NCBI GenBank assembly: GCA_028293765.1
Contig: JAQGOG010000198.1
Coordinates: 1-53,977 of the forward strand
Direction: 5' to 3'
DNA length: 53,977 bases
From: Gammaproteobacteria bacterium
Lineage (GTDB): Bacteria > Pseudomonadota > Gammaproteobacteria > Steroidobacterales > Steroidobacteraceae
In this document: in pieces, positions 39,903 through 48,676 of the stretch
Layout: the number at the start of each line of letters is the position of its first letter
Numbering within the stretch: the stretch's first letter is position 1
Notes under the pieces: generated by a model
Seen by the model: only the letters and a program-made list of their open reading frames with translations
What the model was told of the DNA's origin: nothing
Databases searched by the model: none
Position numbers and translations under genes: made by a program

Positions 39903-40154
39903 TTACAGGCGGAACTGCTCGCCACCTGGGATGGGTGGCGGCGAAGCGCGGCGGGTGGCGAGCATGCGGGCATTGAGCTCTTCAATGGCCCGGCTGCCCG
40001 TGCGAACGAAAAGAAACGGCAACGCGGCATGCACCATGCACGCCATGCCCCCGAGCATCATGCGTGTACCGAACCACGAGGCTCTCGCCATGTGTTCCCC
40101 ATAGGTCTCGCCGACGGATTGGGGATGTTCGGTGAAAAGCCGGTGCAAATTCAT
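39903..40154 (-). CDS. DUF6356 family small membrane protein
   Basis: The 83-residue product fits DUF6356: FTEHPQSVGETYGEHMARAS, FGTRMMLGGMACMVHAALPF and FLFVRTGSRAIEELNARM. One membrane-spanning or membrane-dipping helix is likely around 32-50. Members have sometimes been labelled capsule biosynthesis proteins, without firm support. The gene lies three bases upstream of the YeiH-type transporter and 110 bp from the divergent Lrp regulator gene, which might control this pair. Confidence 0.8.
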   Translation of the reverse strand: MNLHRLFTEHPQSVGETYGEHMARASWFGTRMMLGGMACMVHAALPFLFVRTGSRAIEELNARMLATRRASPPPIPGGEQFRL

Positions 40155-40264
40155 GTGACCATGCTAGCGGTTAGTTCGAGCTACGCGGTTGCGAAGGCAT
40201 GGCGCACCTGGGGCATCTGCGCAACAATGTTGCGTCTCATCGCCATTAGCGCGAAGAATGCTCT

Positions 40265-40732
40265 ATGGACAAGCTGGATCGCAAAATTCTCGAGCTGGTA
40301 CAGCAAAATGGCGAGCTCACGGCTGCCGACGTCGCGGACCGGGTCGGGCTGTCCAAAGCTCCCTGCTGGCGGCGGATCAAGAAGCTGCAGGAAGACGGCA
40401 TCATCAAACAGACGGTCGCGTTACTCGATGCACGCGCACTGAACGTCGGTACGACGGTCTTCGTGATGCTCAAGACCGCGAGCCACAACCAGGCGTGGTT
40501 CGACAAGTTCGTGAGTGCCGTACGTGACATCCCGGAAGTCACGGAAATCCACCGCATGAGCGGCGATGTGGACTACCTCATGCGCATCGTGGTCCCGGAC
40601 ATCGATGCATACGACGTGGTCTACAAGCGGCTCATCTCAGCGGTGGAGTTCCTGGACGTGAGTGCCAGCTTCGCGCTCGAGACGATCAAGTACACGACGG
40701 CCCTGCCACTGGGTTACATCAAGCTGGATTGA
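40265..40732 (+). CDS. Lrp/AsnC-family transcription regulator
   Basis: The 155-residue product has the N-terminal AsnC winged helix (MDKLDRKILELVQQNGELTA, then ADVADRVGLSKAPCWRRIKK) and the C-terminal RAM ligand-binding domain (VPEVTEIHRMSG-like IPEVTEIHRMSGDVDYLMRI, ending YTTALPLGYIKLD). Lrp-type proteins respond to amino acids and act as octamers. It diverges from the DUF6356/transporter pair across 110 bp, so local control of the transporter is plausible though unproven. Its start follows GCGAAGAATGCTCT, with no strong RBS. Confidence 0.92.
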   Translation: MDKLDRKILELVQQNGELTAADVADRVGLSKAPCWRRIKKLQEDGIIKQTVALLDARALNVGTTVFVMLKTASHNQAWFDKFVSAVRDIPEVTEIHRMSGDVDYLMRIVVPDIDAYDVVYKRLISAVEFLDVSASFALETIKYTTALPLGYIKLD

Positions 40733-40763
40733 GGCAGCCGGCTAGGTGCGCCGCGCAACAGGC

Positions 40764-40791
40764 ATCGTGCACCGGCATTCCATTGCACGAT
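40764..40791. terminator. 8 bp hairpin after the Lrp gene
   Basis: ATCGTGCA (40764-40771) and TGCACGAT (40784-40791) are exact inverted repeats with a 12-base loop, starting 31 bases after the stop of the Lrp gene. The region lies between convergent genes, so it may act in either direction. No U-run follows. Confidence 0.35.
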
Positions 40792-40914
40792 ACCGCGCGA
40801 ACCTTCGCGGCAGTTGTCGTGTAGGGAAGGCGTGCGCGCTGCATTCACGCCCGCCGGCGACCGCTGTCAGTCGCGCTGTCTTGGCTGGCAGACGAGACTG
40901 TGATCAGCCGCGCG

Positions 40915-42192
40915 CTATGAGGGCTCGCGAGCGGCGGGATGTTGGCGGTGCCGCGCCGACCTTGCAGCTGGCGGGGCAGTCCCGGCGGGCTGCATCCCCG
41001 ATCGGGCTTTGGTCGTCCCACTCGGCGCATTGTCGGCAACGATGCGCGCGATGAGCGCAGTAACCTCGCTCTTGTCGATCTCGTAAATGGTTGTGCTCAA
41101 CACCGGCTCTTTCCGCGGTGCCTGGGCTAACTGCCGCCCCGAGTCGTTGCGCACGTCGACACTCGCGCGTGTCGACAACCCGATGCGCAGCGGATGCGAG
41201 GCGAGTTGCTGCGGATCGAGAGCGATTCGCACCGGCACGCGCTGTACGACTTTGATCCAATTGCCGGTGGCATTTTGGGCGGGCAGGAGGGCGAATGCGG
41301 CCCCGGTGCCCAGGCCGAGCCCGGCAACCGTGCCCCGAAATTCCACGCGACCGCCGTAAAGATCGGCCACGATGCTCACAGGCTGGCCGATGCGCATGTG
41401 GTTCAGCTGCACTTCCTTGAAATTCGCTTCCACCCGCAGCCGCTCGAGAGGGACTATCGCGATCAGGGAGTTCCCCGACGTAGTCCGCTGGCCGAGCTGC
41501 GCGGAGCGTTTGGCGATGTAACCAGAGACCGGCGCGTGAATACTGCTGCGTCGCAAGGTAAGCCACGCGCGTTCCACCGCGGTCGCTGCGGCTTGCACAT
41601 CGGGGTTGTCAGCGACACCCGTCTGCCCCAGCAGCGCGCTGCCGCCCGCGAGGTTCTTTTCCGCGGCGATCAAGCCCTGCTGGGCCGCATCCACTGCTTG
41701 CCGGGCGTGGGAGATCTCCTCTGCGGAAACGGCCCCGGAGTCGCCCAGACTCTTGCGACGGTCGAGGTCCGATTGCGCTCGATCGAGGTCTGCACGCCGC
41801 TGCGCCAGGACGGCCCCGAGCTCGTCGCGGCTGGTGAACACGGTGTGGACCTGTCGAACCGCCTTTGCGAGCTGCTCTTCCGCCTCGTGCAAGGCAATTT
41901 GCGCGTCCGTGTCATCGAGCCGGATCAGCTCCTGGCCCTCCTCCACGAAATCCGTCTCGTCCGCAGCAATAGAGACTACGGTGCCACTCACCTGAGAGCT
42001 GACGTTGACCAGGTCACCGGTGACATAAGAGTCATCCGTCTGCTCGTAATTACTCGCATACAACCACCAGTAAGCCGTCGCGACGAGCGCGACGACCAGG
42101 ACCGCCACCGCCACGATCAGCAGCCAGCGGCGGCGACGTCCCTGCATCACGCGCGCATTCGAGGCAGGAGTAGTTGCAACAGTCGCGTCCAT
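40915..42192 (-). CDS. EmrA/HlyD-type efflux periplasmic adaptor
   Basis: The 425-residue adaptor has one N-terminal membrane helix (WLLIVAVAVLVVALVATAYW) and the usual lipoyl halves: YEQTDDSYVTGDLVNVSSQV with GTVVSIAADETDFVEEGQEL on one side and SIHAPVSGYIAKRSAQLGQR on the other, around an alpha-helical hairpin rich in Ala, Glu and Gln. Beta-barrel segments follow (LRVEANFKEVQLNHMRIGQP). Such adaptors normally join an EmrB-type pump to an outer-membrane factor. Here the outer-membrane gene is upstream in the same operon, but no EmrB is found. The C-terminus is extended by an Arg/Pro-rich tail. Confidence 0.92.
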   Translation of the reverse strand: MDATVATTPASNARVMQGRRRRWLLIVAVAVLVVALVATAYWWLYASNYEQTDDSYVTGDLVNVSSQVSGTVVSIAADETDFVEEGQELIRLDDTDAQIALHEAEEQLAKAVRQVHTVFTSRDELGAVLAQRRADLDRAQSDLDRRKSLGDSGAVSAEEISHARQAVDAAQQGLIAAEKNLAGGSALLGQTGVADNPDVQAAATAVERAWLTLRRSSIHAPVSGYIAKRSAQLGQRTTSGNSLIAIVPLERLRVEANFKEVQLNHMRIGQPVSIVADLYGGRVEFRGTVAGLGLGTGAAFALLPAQNATGNWIKVVQRVPVRIALDPQQLASHPLRIGLSTRASVDVRNDSGRQLAQAPRKEPVLSTTIYEIDKSEVTALIARIVADNAPSGTTKARSGMQPAGTAPPAARSARHRQHPAAREPS

Positions 42193-42236
42193 TAAATTGA
42201 GCCCACAAATTGAGAACAGTTCATCAGGCGAGCGGC

Positions 42237-43721
42237 TCAGGGCACCACTGCCGGCGAGTAACCGCCGCCGAGCGCTCGAACGAGATCGGTACTGAACGAC
42301 AACCGGCGCGAGTGCAGCTCGGCTCCCAGCGCCTGCGCGAGGAATACCTGGTTCTCGGCCGACAACACGCTCAGGTAGTTATCGAGTCCGGCGCGATAGC
42401 GGTCACGGGTGAGCTCGTAAGAGCGCTGCGCGGAATCCAGCGCGATGCGTGCGTCGGCGACTTCCTTATCGAGTGCCGCCCAATTCGTCATGACGTCAGC
42501 CACCTCGTGCACCGCGTCGATGAGATTCTGGTTGTATTGTCCGACGGAGAGGTCGTACTGCGCCTGCTGAGCTTGGAGCGCGCCTCGCAGCGCGCCCCGG
42601 TTGAAAAGCGGCAGGCTCAGGGCGGGACCTCCGCCTACTATGGCGTCGGACCCGTCGAACAACTTCGACAACCCCACACTCTGCAAGCCAACGAAGGCAA
42701 CCAGGTTCACGTTCGGATAGAAAGCGGCCTCGCTTGCCGCCACGCCACGCGCGGCCGCCTCGACGCGCCAGCGTGCGGCGGTCACATCGGGCCGGCGGCC
42801 AAGGAGATCCACTGGCAGCGCGGAAGGCAACACGATGTCTCCAGGCGCCGTGAGATGGGGCCTTTTGAGGTCGAGCCCGCGATCGGGGCCCGCTCCGACG
42901 AGGGCGGCAAGCGCATTGCGCGCAAGATCGATATTTGCCTGAGTGGCGGTGACGCTGGCGCGAACCAGCGCGAGCCTGCCTTCCGATTGCTTCACGCGTG
43001 CAGTGTTTTCGAGCCCGGCGCGCACCCGCTGCTGCGTCAGCTCGAGAATCGAGGACTCCTGCTCGAAGTTGGCTTGCGTGACGTCGAGAAACGTGTAGGA
43101 CAGTTCGAGTTGGAAATAGGCTCGTGCAACGGCCACGGAAAGCGCGAGCCGCGCGGCGGCCCTGTCGGCTTCGGCTGCCTGCACCCCGGCGCGGGCAGAC
43201 GCCAACGCCTCGCGATTGCGTCCCCAGAAGTCGATGTCGTAGCTGAAATCGAGTGCGAGGCGCGCCTCCGTCACATAACTTCCCGCATAAGGCGGCGGGA
43301 CCAGGCCGTTCTGCGGGTATCTCTGCCGGTTGACCTCGCCATCGAGCGTCGTCGTCGGCTGACGAGCGCCATGCGCTCGCGTCGCCTGCGCCTGCGCCTC
43401 GCGCAGACGCGCCTGCGCTATCTCGAGCGAAGGACTGCCCGCGAGCGACTCATCGATGAGAGCATCCAGTTGCGGATCGCCGTAACCCTGCCACCAGGTG
43501 TCGGTCGGCCACGCCGCGGCGTCGACCTTCGCCGTGGCGAGAGTGCGGCTGGCCGACAGATCCTGCGGTGCCACAGCATGCATGGCCTTCCAGTCACGGT
43601 TTGAGACGCAGCCCCCGAGTATGGCGCATAACATCGGGCCGACGAATAACGTAAGCCCCAGTCCACTCGCGGCAGCGTGTGTCGCGCCACGCGCCCCGGT
43701 GTTCTGAATTGAGGCGTTCAT
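42237..43721 (-). CDS. NodT-family outer-membrane efflux lipoprotein
   Basis: The 494-residue protein (from ATG 43721) is a TolC-like outer-membrane factor of the NodT family. After an N-terminal hydrophobic segment ending LCAILGGC, a lipobox, come the duplicated helical hairpins typical of the family: WWQGYGDPQLDALIDESLAG, LEIAQARLREAQAQATRAHG and VDLLGRRPDVTAARWRVEAA. Repeats of the TolC fold are visible. The frame extends further upstream, but ATG 43721 overlaps the marR stop as ATGA and is preceded by a plausible signal peptide, so it is preferred. The gene sits between marR and emrA on the minus strand. Confidence 0.92.
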   Translation of the reverse strand: MNASIQNTGARGATHAAASGLGLTLFVGPMLCAILGGCVSNRDWKAMHAVAPQDLSASRTLATAKVDAAAWPTDTWWQGYGDPQLDALIDESLAGSPSLEIAQARLREAQAQATRAHGARQPTTTLDGEVNRQRYPQNGLVPPPYAGSYVTEARLALDFSYDIDFWGRNREALASARAGVQAAEADRAAARLALSVAVARAYFQLELSYTFLDVTQANFEQESSILELTQQRVRAGLENTARVKQSEGRLALVRASVTATQANIDLARNALAALVGAGPDRGLDLKRPHLTAPGDIVLPSALPVDLLGRRPDVTAARWRVEAAARGVAASEAAFYPNVNLVAFVGLQSVGLSKLFDGSDAIVGGGPALSLPLFNRGALRGALQAQQAQYDLSVGQYNQNLIDAVHEVADVMTNWAALDKEVADARIALDSAQRSYELTRDRYRAGLDNYLSVLSAENQVFLAQALGAELHSRRLSFSTDLVRALGGGYSPAVVP

Positions 43722-44200
43722 GAATTCACCGGTACCCCGTTCTCGATCATCCGGTCGAGATACTGTTTGAGATTGTCGACTTCCTCGGGGCTGAACCCTG
43801 CCAGATGGCGGGAAAGCACCCGGACCGCGGCAGAGCGCAATTGCGGCAGCAGCTCCTGTCCCGTGGTCGTCATACGCAAAAACACCACCCTGCGATCTTC
43901 CGTGCAGCGCTCCCGGCGCAGAACGGCTTTCTCTTCGAGGCGATCCAGCATGCGGGTCATCGATCCGGTGTCGTAATGCATCGTCCGACACAAGTCCGCA
44001 GCCGTAGCGGCCGTACCCTCGGCAACGTTTTTCAGGACGGCAAACTGCGCCCCCGTGAGGCCGAACGGCTCCAGCTCCGTATCGAGGCTGGTAAGCAAGG
44101 CCGTTCGGGCGCGTGCGACGAGATGGCCGACGCTCATTTCGTCGTCCGGGGCCTGCGTGGCCGCAGCGTGGACCGGTTTGATATCGGGCCTGCGGCTCAT
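43718..44200 (-). CDS. MarR-family repressor
   Basis: The 160-residue regulator has the MarR winged helix: FGLTGAQFAVLKNVAEGTAA, TAADLCRTMHYDTGSMTRML, DRLEEKAVLRRERCTEDRRV and VFLRMTTTGQELL. It is the first gene of the minus-strand set, overlapping nodT by four bases, and diverges from the RND operon. The intergenic region carries a palindrome suited to a MarR dimer, so it probably represses one or both flanking operons and responds to a phenolic or other toxic ligand. Confidence 0.92.
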   Translation of the reverse strand: MSRRPDIKPVHAAATQAPDDEMSVGHLVARARTALLTSLDTELEPFGLTGAQFAVLKNVAEGTAATAADLCRTMHYDTGSMTRMLDRLEEKAVLRRERCTEDRRVVFLRMTTTGQELLPQLRSAAVRVLSRHLAGFSPEEVDNLKQYLDRMIENGVPVNS

Positions 44201-44249
44201 CGCTGTTTCTTGCTATTCATGGGGTCGTCGGTAAGATTGCTGTCAATAA

Positions 44250-44271
44250 GACTACTGCCTCGGCAGTAATC
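44250..44271. promoter_or_regulatory. probable MarR operator
   Basis: TACTGCCTCGGCAGTA (44253-44268) has perfect 7-base arms about a 2-base centre, and the symmetry extends with one gap to 44250 and 44271. A second, wider inverted repeat, AAGATTGCTG (44233-44242) with CAGTAATCTT (44264-44273), overlaps it with one mismatch. It lies in the 123 bp between marR and the divergent RND operon. A TTGACA -35 sequence for marR is read on the minus strand at 44246-44241. Confidence 0.6.
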
Positions 44272-44323
44272 TTGCGCTGAACCATCAGCTTGTCAAGAAC
44301 AACCCCCCCGGGATCGAAGAATT

Positions 44324-45502
44324 GTGAAGAAGTTGGCGCCAGCATGGCTTGGCAGTGCAGCATTGCTCCTGTGCGGCTGTGGTGGCTCACGCAATGCACC
44401 GCCGGCGGCCACGCCCCCGGCGGCCCAGGTGACCGTAGTGGCCGCGCACTCGCAATCGGTGCCGCTCACACGTGACCTCGTGGGCCGCCTGGCTGCCACC
44501 CGGGTCTCGGATGTCCGCGCACGTGTGGCAGGTGTGCTGTTAAAACGGGTCTACCGGGAGGGCTCCGACGTAAAAGAGGGGCAAACGCTTTTTCAGATCG
44601 ATTCCGCCCCCTTTCAGGCGGCGCTCGACGGTGCGCTCGCCGCTCTCGCGCAGGCGGATGCCACCGCGACCAATGCGCATGTCAACGCGCAACGCGCTCG
44701 CGAGTTGATCGCGAGCGGCCTCGTATCGCGGTCCGATCTCGACAACTCGCAAGCCCTCGAGCGCTCCAGCGCCGCAGCCGTGCAACAGGCCAAGGCCAGC
44801 GTCGAGACCGCCCGCATCAATCTGGGTTACGCCAAAGTCACTGCGCCGATTGCCGGGCGAGCCGGCCAGCAGGCCGTCACCGAGGGAGCTCTCGTGGGCC
44901 AGGGCACAGCGACACTGCTCACCACGGTCGAGCAGATCGATCCGATCTATGTGAACTTCGACCAGCCCGCAGTGGAAGTCGAGCAGTTGCGCCGGGCGCA
45001 GGCGACAGGCGATATCACTTTGGTGGATCACGACAAGGCCGTCGTGCAGCTCACGCTGCCGGACGGGACAGCGTATGGGCGCGAGGGCACGCTCGATTTC
45101 CGTGACGTGAGTGTCGATCCAACGACCGGGGCCGTGGCCCTGCGCGGCGTCATTCCCAATCCGGATTACCAGCTTCTGCCGGGGATGTACGTCAGCGTAC
45201 GGCTCGCCATAGGAACCGCCAAACACGCATTCCTGGTATCGCAGGCGGCGTTACAACGCGACGGCACCGGGCCTTACGTGCTGGTGGCCGGGGCGGACGC
45301 CAAGGTCGTTCAGAAGCGGGTCGTCACCCAGGCCCTCAGCGGACTCAATTGGATCGTGACCGAGGGTCTCACCGATGGCGACCGGATCATCGTGTCCGGC
45401 ATTCAGAGTGCGCGTCCCGGAAACAGCGTCACTGTCGCTACGGAGCCGACGGAGGCAGCGGCGATCCCGGGCGCAAGCGGCGTGGCGGCGACGACCCGTT
45501 AG
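44324..45502 (+). CDS. RND efflux adaptor lipoprotein (AcrA/MexA-like)
   Basis: The 392-residue product begins with GTG and a lipoprotein signal, LGSAALLLCGCGG (lipobox Cys about residue 19). It has the MFP order: barrel-sandwich half RVSDVRARVAGVLLKRVYRE, helical hairpin (FQAALDGALAALAQADATAT), returning half ITAPIAGRAG-like VTAPIAGRAGQQAVTEGALV, and beta-barrel residues GREGTLDFRDVSVDPTTGAV. It links the RND pump in the next gene to an outer-membrane channel, probably the divergently encoded NodT protein. Its stop is eight bases before the RND start. Confidence 0.95.
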   Translation: MKKLAPAWLGSAALLLCGCGGSRNAPPAATPPAAQVTVVAAHSQSVPLTRDLVGRLAATRVSDVRARVAGVLLKRVYREGSDVKEGQTLFQIDSAPFQAALDGALAALAQADATATNAHVNAQRARELIASGLVSRSDLDNSQALERSSAAAVQQAKASVETARINLGYAKVTAPIAGRAGQQAVTEGALVGQGTATLLTTVEQIDPIYVNFDQPAVEVEQLRRAQATGDITLVDHDKAVVQLTLPDGTAYGREGTLDFRDVSVDPTTGAVALRGVIPNPDYQLLPGMYVSVRLAIGTAKHAFLVSQAALQRDGTGPYVLVAGADAKVVQKRVVTQALSGLNWIVTEGLTDGDRIIVSGIQSARPGNSVTVATEPTEAAAIPGASGVAATTR

Positions 45503-45510
45503 GGACGAAC

Positions 45511-48500
45511 ATGCCGCAATTCTTCATTGACCGCCCCATCTTCGCCTGGGTGCTAGCCATCCTGATCGTGTTGGGCGGCGCCATCTCGATCGCGCGCTTG
45601 CCGGCGGAAGCCTATCCCGAAATCGCTCCACCGCAGGTCATCGTCAGCACGACGTACCCCGGCGCGAATGCGAGCACGGTGGAGACGACCGTCACGCAGG
45701 TCATCGAGCAGCAGCTGACCGGCCTCGACAACCTGCTCTACTTCACTTCGCAATCGGCATCCGACGGTTCCTCGCAGATCACTTTGACCTTCGACAGCGG
45801 CACGAATGCGGACATCGCCGCCGTGCAAACGCAGAACCGCGTGACACTCGCCACCCCGCGGTTGCCGACGGAGGTGACCCAACAGGGCGTCCGGATCGCG
45901 AAAGCCAGCGCGGGCTTTCTCGGGGTCGTCGCGCTCCGCTCCGCCAAGGGCGGCCCGAGTGCCACGACGCTCAACAACATCGTCGCTTCCCAGGTGCTCG
46001 ATCAGATCCAGCGCATCCCCGGTATCGGCTCCGCGACCCAGTTCGGCTCGGAGTTCGCGATGCGCATCTGGCTGGATCCCGACAAGCTGCATGCTTATGG
46101 ACTGTCCGCGTCCGCTGCGCTGGCCACGGTGCGCGGACAGAACGTGCAGTTCGCATCGGGCTCGATAGGAGCCGAGCCGGCGTCCCCAGGTCAGCAGCTC
46201 AGCGCATCGGTGATGGCCGAAGGGCGTTTCACGAACCCGGAACAGTTCGCGAATATTCTTTTGCGCACGAATCCCAACGGCACCTCCGTGCGCCTGAAGG
46301 ACGTGGGGCGCGTCGGAATCGGGCAGTCGTCATACGGGTTCGAGGCACGCGTCGGCTCGACGCCGATTGCGGCATTCGGCATCCAGCTCCTGCCGGGTGC
46401 GAACGCGCTCGAAGTCGTCAAGAACGTGAAGAACCGGATGGACGCGCTGCAACCCAGCTTCGGGCCCGGCGTGACCTGGTTCTGGCCGTTCGACTCCACC
46501 ACGTTCATCTCCGTAGCCATCCGTGAGGTGATCATCACGCTCATCGAGGCGATCGCCCTGGTGTTCGTGGTGATGTTGGTTTTCCTGCAGAGTTTCCGCG
46601 CGACTCTCATTCCCACGCTGGTGGTGCCGGCGGCCCTGATGGGCGCCCTCATCGGAATATATGCACTCGGCTACTCCATCAATCAGCTCAGCCTGTTTGC
46701 CATGGTGCTCGCCATCGGCATCGTGGTGGATGATGCGATCGTTGTTGTCGAAGCCGTCGAGCGCATCATGCGCGAGGAACATCTGTCACCCAAGGAGGCC
46801 ACTCGCAAGGCCATGCGGCAGATCACCGGAGCGATCGTTGCCATTACGCTCGTGCTCGCCGCGGTATTCATTCCGAGCGCCATGCAATCCGGAAGCACGG
46901 GCGTCATCTACCGGCAGTTCGCGCTGACCATCGCCCTTTCGATGGGGTTCTCGGCATTTCTCGCGTTGAGCTTCACGCCGGCATTGTGCGCAACCCTGCT
47001 CCGTCCGGACCACCTGAAGCCCAACTTCGTTTTCCGCTGGTTCAATCGTGCGTACGAGCGCACGCAGAAGTCCTACGTGCACCGGGTCTTCCAGTCCGTG
47101 ACCCATACACCGCGCTGGATGGCGGCATTCGTCGTCATGCTCGTCATCGGTGCCTTCCTGTTCATGAAACTGCCAGGCAGCTTCGTGCCGGAAGAGGACC
47201 AGGGCTATGCGTTGACGGATATCCAGCTCCCGCCAGGCGCCACCATGCAGCGTACGCGCGAGGTGCTGCAGAAAGTCGATGCTGTACTGAGAACCAGTCC
47301 CGCCGTGCACGACATACTGCTCGTAGCCGGCTCGAGCTTCACGGGATCCGGCGAAAATGTCGGCCGGGCCTTCGTCCAGCTCAAACCCTGGAACGAGCGT
47401 GACATCAAGGCGACGGATTTCATCCGCTGGGCCAACACCGCCGTGCGCAAGGAGGTCCACGACGCACAGGTGTTCATGATCAATCTGCCGACGATCCGCG
47501 GGTTGGGGCAGTTCAGCGGCTTCGACTTCTTCCTCGAGGACCGCAGCGGCCTCGGCCGCGAAGCCCTGTCGAAAGCGCAGAGCACGCTGCTCGAGAACGC
47601 GGGCACCGATCCCGTGCTGACCGGTGTGCGCATCAATACGCTTGCACCCTCGCCACAACTGCGACTCACGGTCGATCGCGTGCAGGCCGAGTCCATGGGC
47701 TTGTCCGTCAGCGACGTTTACACGGCCATGCAGCTCATGCTGGCGCCCGTGTACGCGAACGACTTCCTCTACAACGGCCGCGTCCTGCGCGTGCTGTTGC
47801 AAGCCGACGCCCCCTATCGCATGACGCCGGATGCGCTCGGGCACTTCTACGTCATGGGTGCGAACGGCTCCATGATCCCGCTTTCAAACTTCGTGAAGGC
47901 GGATTGGGTGGTCGCGGCTCCGGCGTTGACGCGCTACAACGGCTTTCCGGCCGTCGAGGTCACCGGCTCGAACTCGCCTGACCGCAGCTCCGGCGAGGCG
48001 ATGACGGCGATGCAGAACATCGTCGCGCAGAAGCTGCCGAATGGTTTCGGTTACGACTGGGCGGGGCAGTCGCTCCAGGAACGGCTCTCCGGCGCGCAGG
48101 CGCCGATGCTGTTCGCGCTCTCCATCCTGGTCGTGTATCTGTGCCTGGCCGCGTTGTACGAGAGCTGGAGCGTCCCGGCGGCGGTTCTCATGGCCGTGCC
48201 CGCCGGGCTCATCGGCAGCACCGTCGCGGCGCTGCTACGCGGGCTGCCGAATGATGTGTTCTTCAAGGTGGGGCTCATCACCATCATCGGTCTCACCGCG
48301 AAGAATGCGATTCTGATCGTCGAGTTCGCGGTCGCCGAACAACACAGCGGCAAGAGCCTTCATAGCGCGGTGCTCGAGGCGGCACGCCTGCGATTCAGGC
48401 CGATTTTGATGACGTCGTTTGCATTTATCCTGGGCGTCTTCCCCATGGTGGTCTCGACGGGCGCGGGCGCGAATGCGCGGCACGCCATCGGCACGGGTGT

Positions 48501-48651
48501 CGTGGGCGGGATGCTGAGCGCATCGGTTCTGGGCGTGCTGCTCATCCCGGTATGCTATGTAGCGGTCCGGCGACTCATGGGTGACCAGCTGGATGCGCCT
48601 GGACACGCTCGCGACGCGCCGGCACCGGCACCGGCGGCGAGCACCCCTTAG
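45511..48651 (+). CDS. RND multidrug efflux pump, HAE1 (AcrB/MexB-like)
   Basis: The 1046-residue inner-membrane pump shows the HAE1 pattern from its start, MPQFFIDRPIFAWVLAILIV. The proton-relay Asp pair is in LAIGIVVDDAIVVVEAVERI, and the Lys partner in GLTAKNAILIVEFA. The porter-domain motifs SDGSSQITLTFDSGTN and PEEDQGYALTDIQLPPGATM are present. ATG 45511 is chosen because it opens with the family-typical PQFFIDRP; the longer open frame overlaps the adaptor gene. The pump expels hydrophobic and amphipathic compounds as part of a tripartite system. Regulation by the divergent MarR is likely. Confidence 0.96.
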   Translation: MPQFFIDRPIFAWVLAILIVLGGAISIARLPAEAYPEIAPPQVIVSTTYPGANASTVETTVTQVIEQQLTGLDNLLYFTSQSASDGSSQITLTFDSGTNADIAAVQTQNRVTLATPRLPTEVTQQGVRIAKASAGFLGVVALRSAKGGPSATTLNNIVASQVLDQIQRIPGIGSATQFGSEFAMRIWLDPDKLHAYGLSASAALATVRGQNVQFASGSIGAEPASPGQQLSASVMAEGRFTNPEQFANILLRTNPNGTSVRLKDVGRVGIGQSSYGFEARVGSTPIAAFGIQLLPGANALEVVKNVKNRMDALQPSFGPGVTWFWPFDSTTFISVAIREVIITLIEAIALVFVVMLVFLQSFRATLIPTLVVPAALMGALIGIYALGYSINQLSLFAMVLAIGIVVDDAIVVVEAVERIMREEHLSPKEATRKAMRQITGAIVAITLVLAAVFIPSAMQSGSTGVIYRQFALTIALSMGFSAFLALSFTPALCATLLRPDHLKPNFVFRWFNRAYERTQKSYVHRVFQSVTHTPRWMAAFVVMLVIGAFLFMKLPGSFVPEEDQGYALTDIQLPPGATMQRTREVLQKVDAVLRTSPAVHDILLVAGSSFTGSGENVGRAFVQLKPWNERDIKATDFIRWANTAVRKEVHDAQVFMINLPTIRGLGQFSGFDFFLEDRSGLGREALSKAQSTLLENAGTDPVLTGVRINTLAPSPQLRLTVDRVQAESMGLSVSDVYTAMQLMLAPVYANDFLYNGRVLRVLLQADAPYRMTPDALGHFYVMGANGSMIPLSNFVKADWVVAAPALTRYNGFPAVEVTGSNSPDRSSGEAMTAMQNIVAQKLPNGFGYDWAGQSLQERLSGAQAPMLFALSILVVYLCLAALYESWSVPAAVLMAVPAGLIGSTVAALLRGLPNDVFFKVGLITIIGLTAKNAILIVEFAVAEQHSGKSLHSAVLEAARLRFRPILMTSFAFILGVFPMVVSTGAGANARHAIGTGVVGGMLSASVLGVLLIPVCYVAVRRLMGDQLDAPGHARDAPAPAPAASTP

Positions 48652-48676
48652 CGAGTCACCCTTAGGACGACAGGCG

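Noticed and set aside
42210-43604. 464-codon plus-strand frame opposite nodT
   Set aside because: Antisense; the NodT repeats are on the minus strand.
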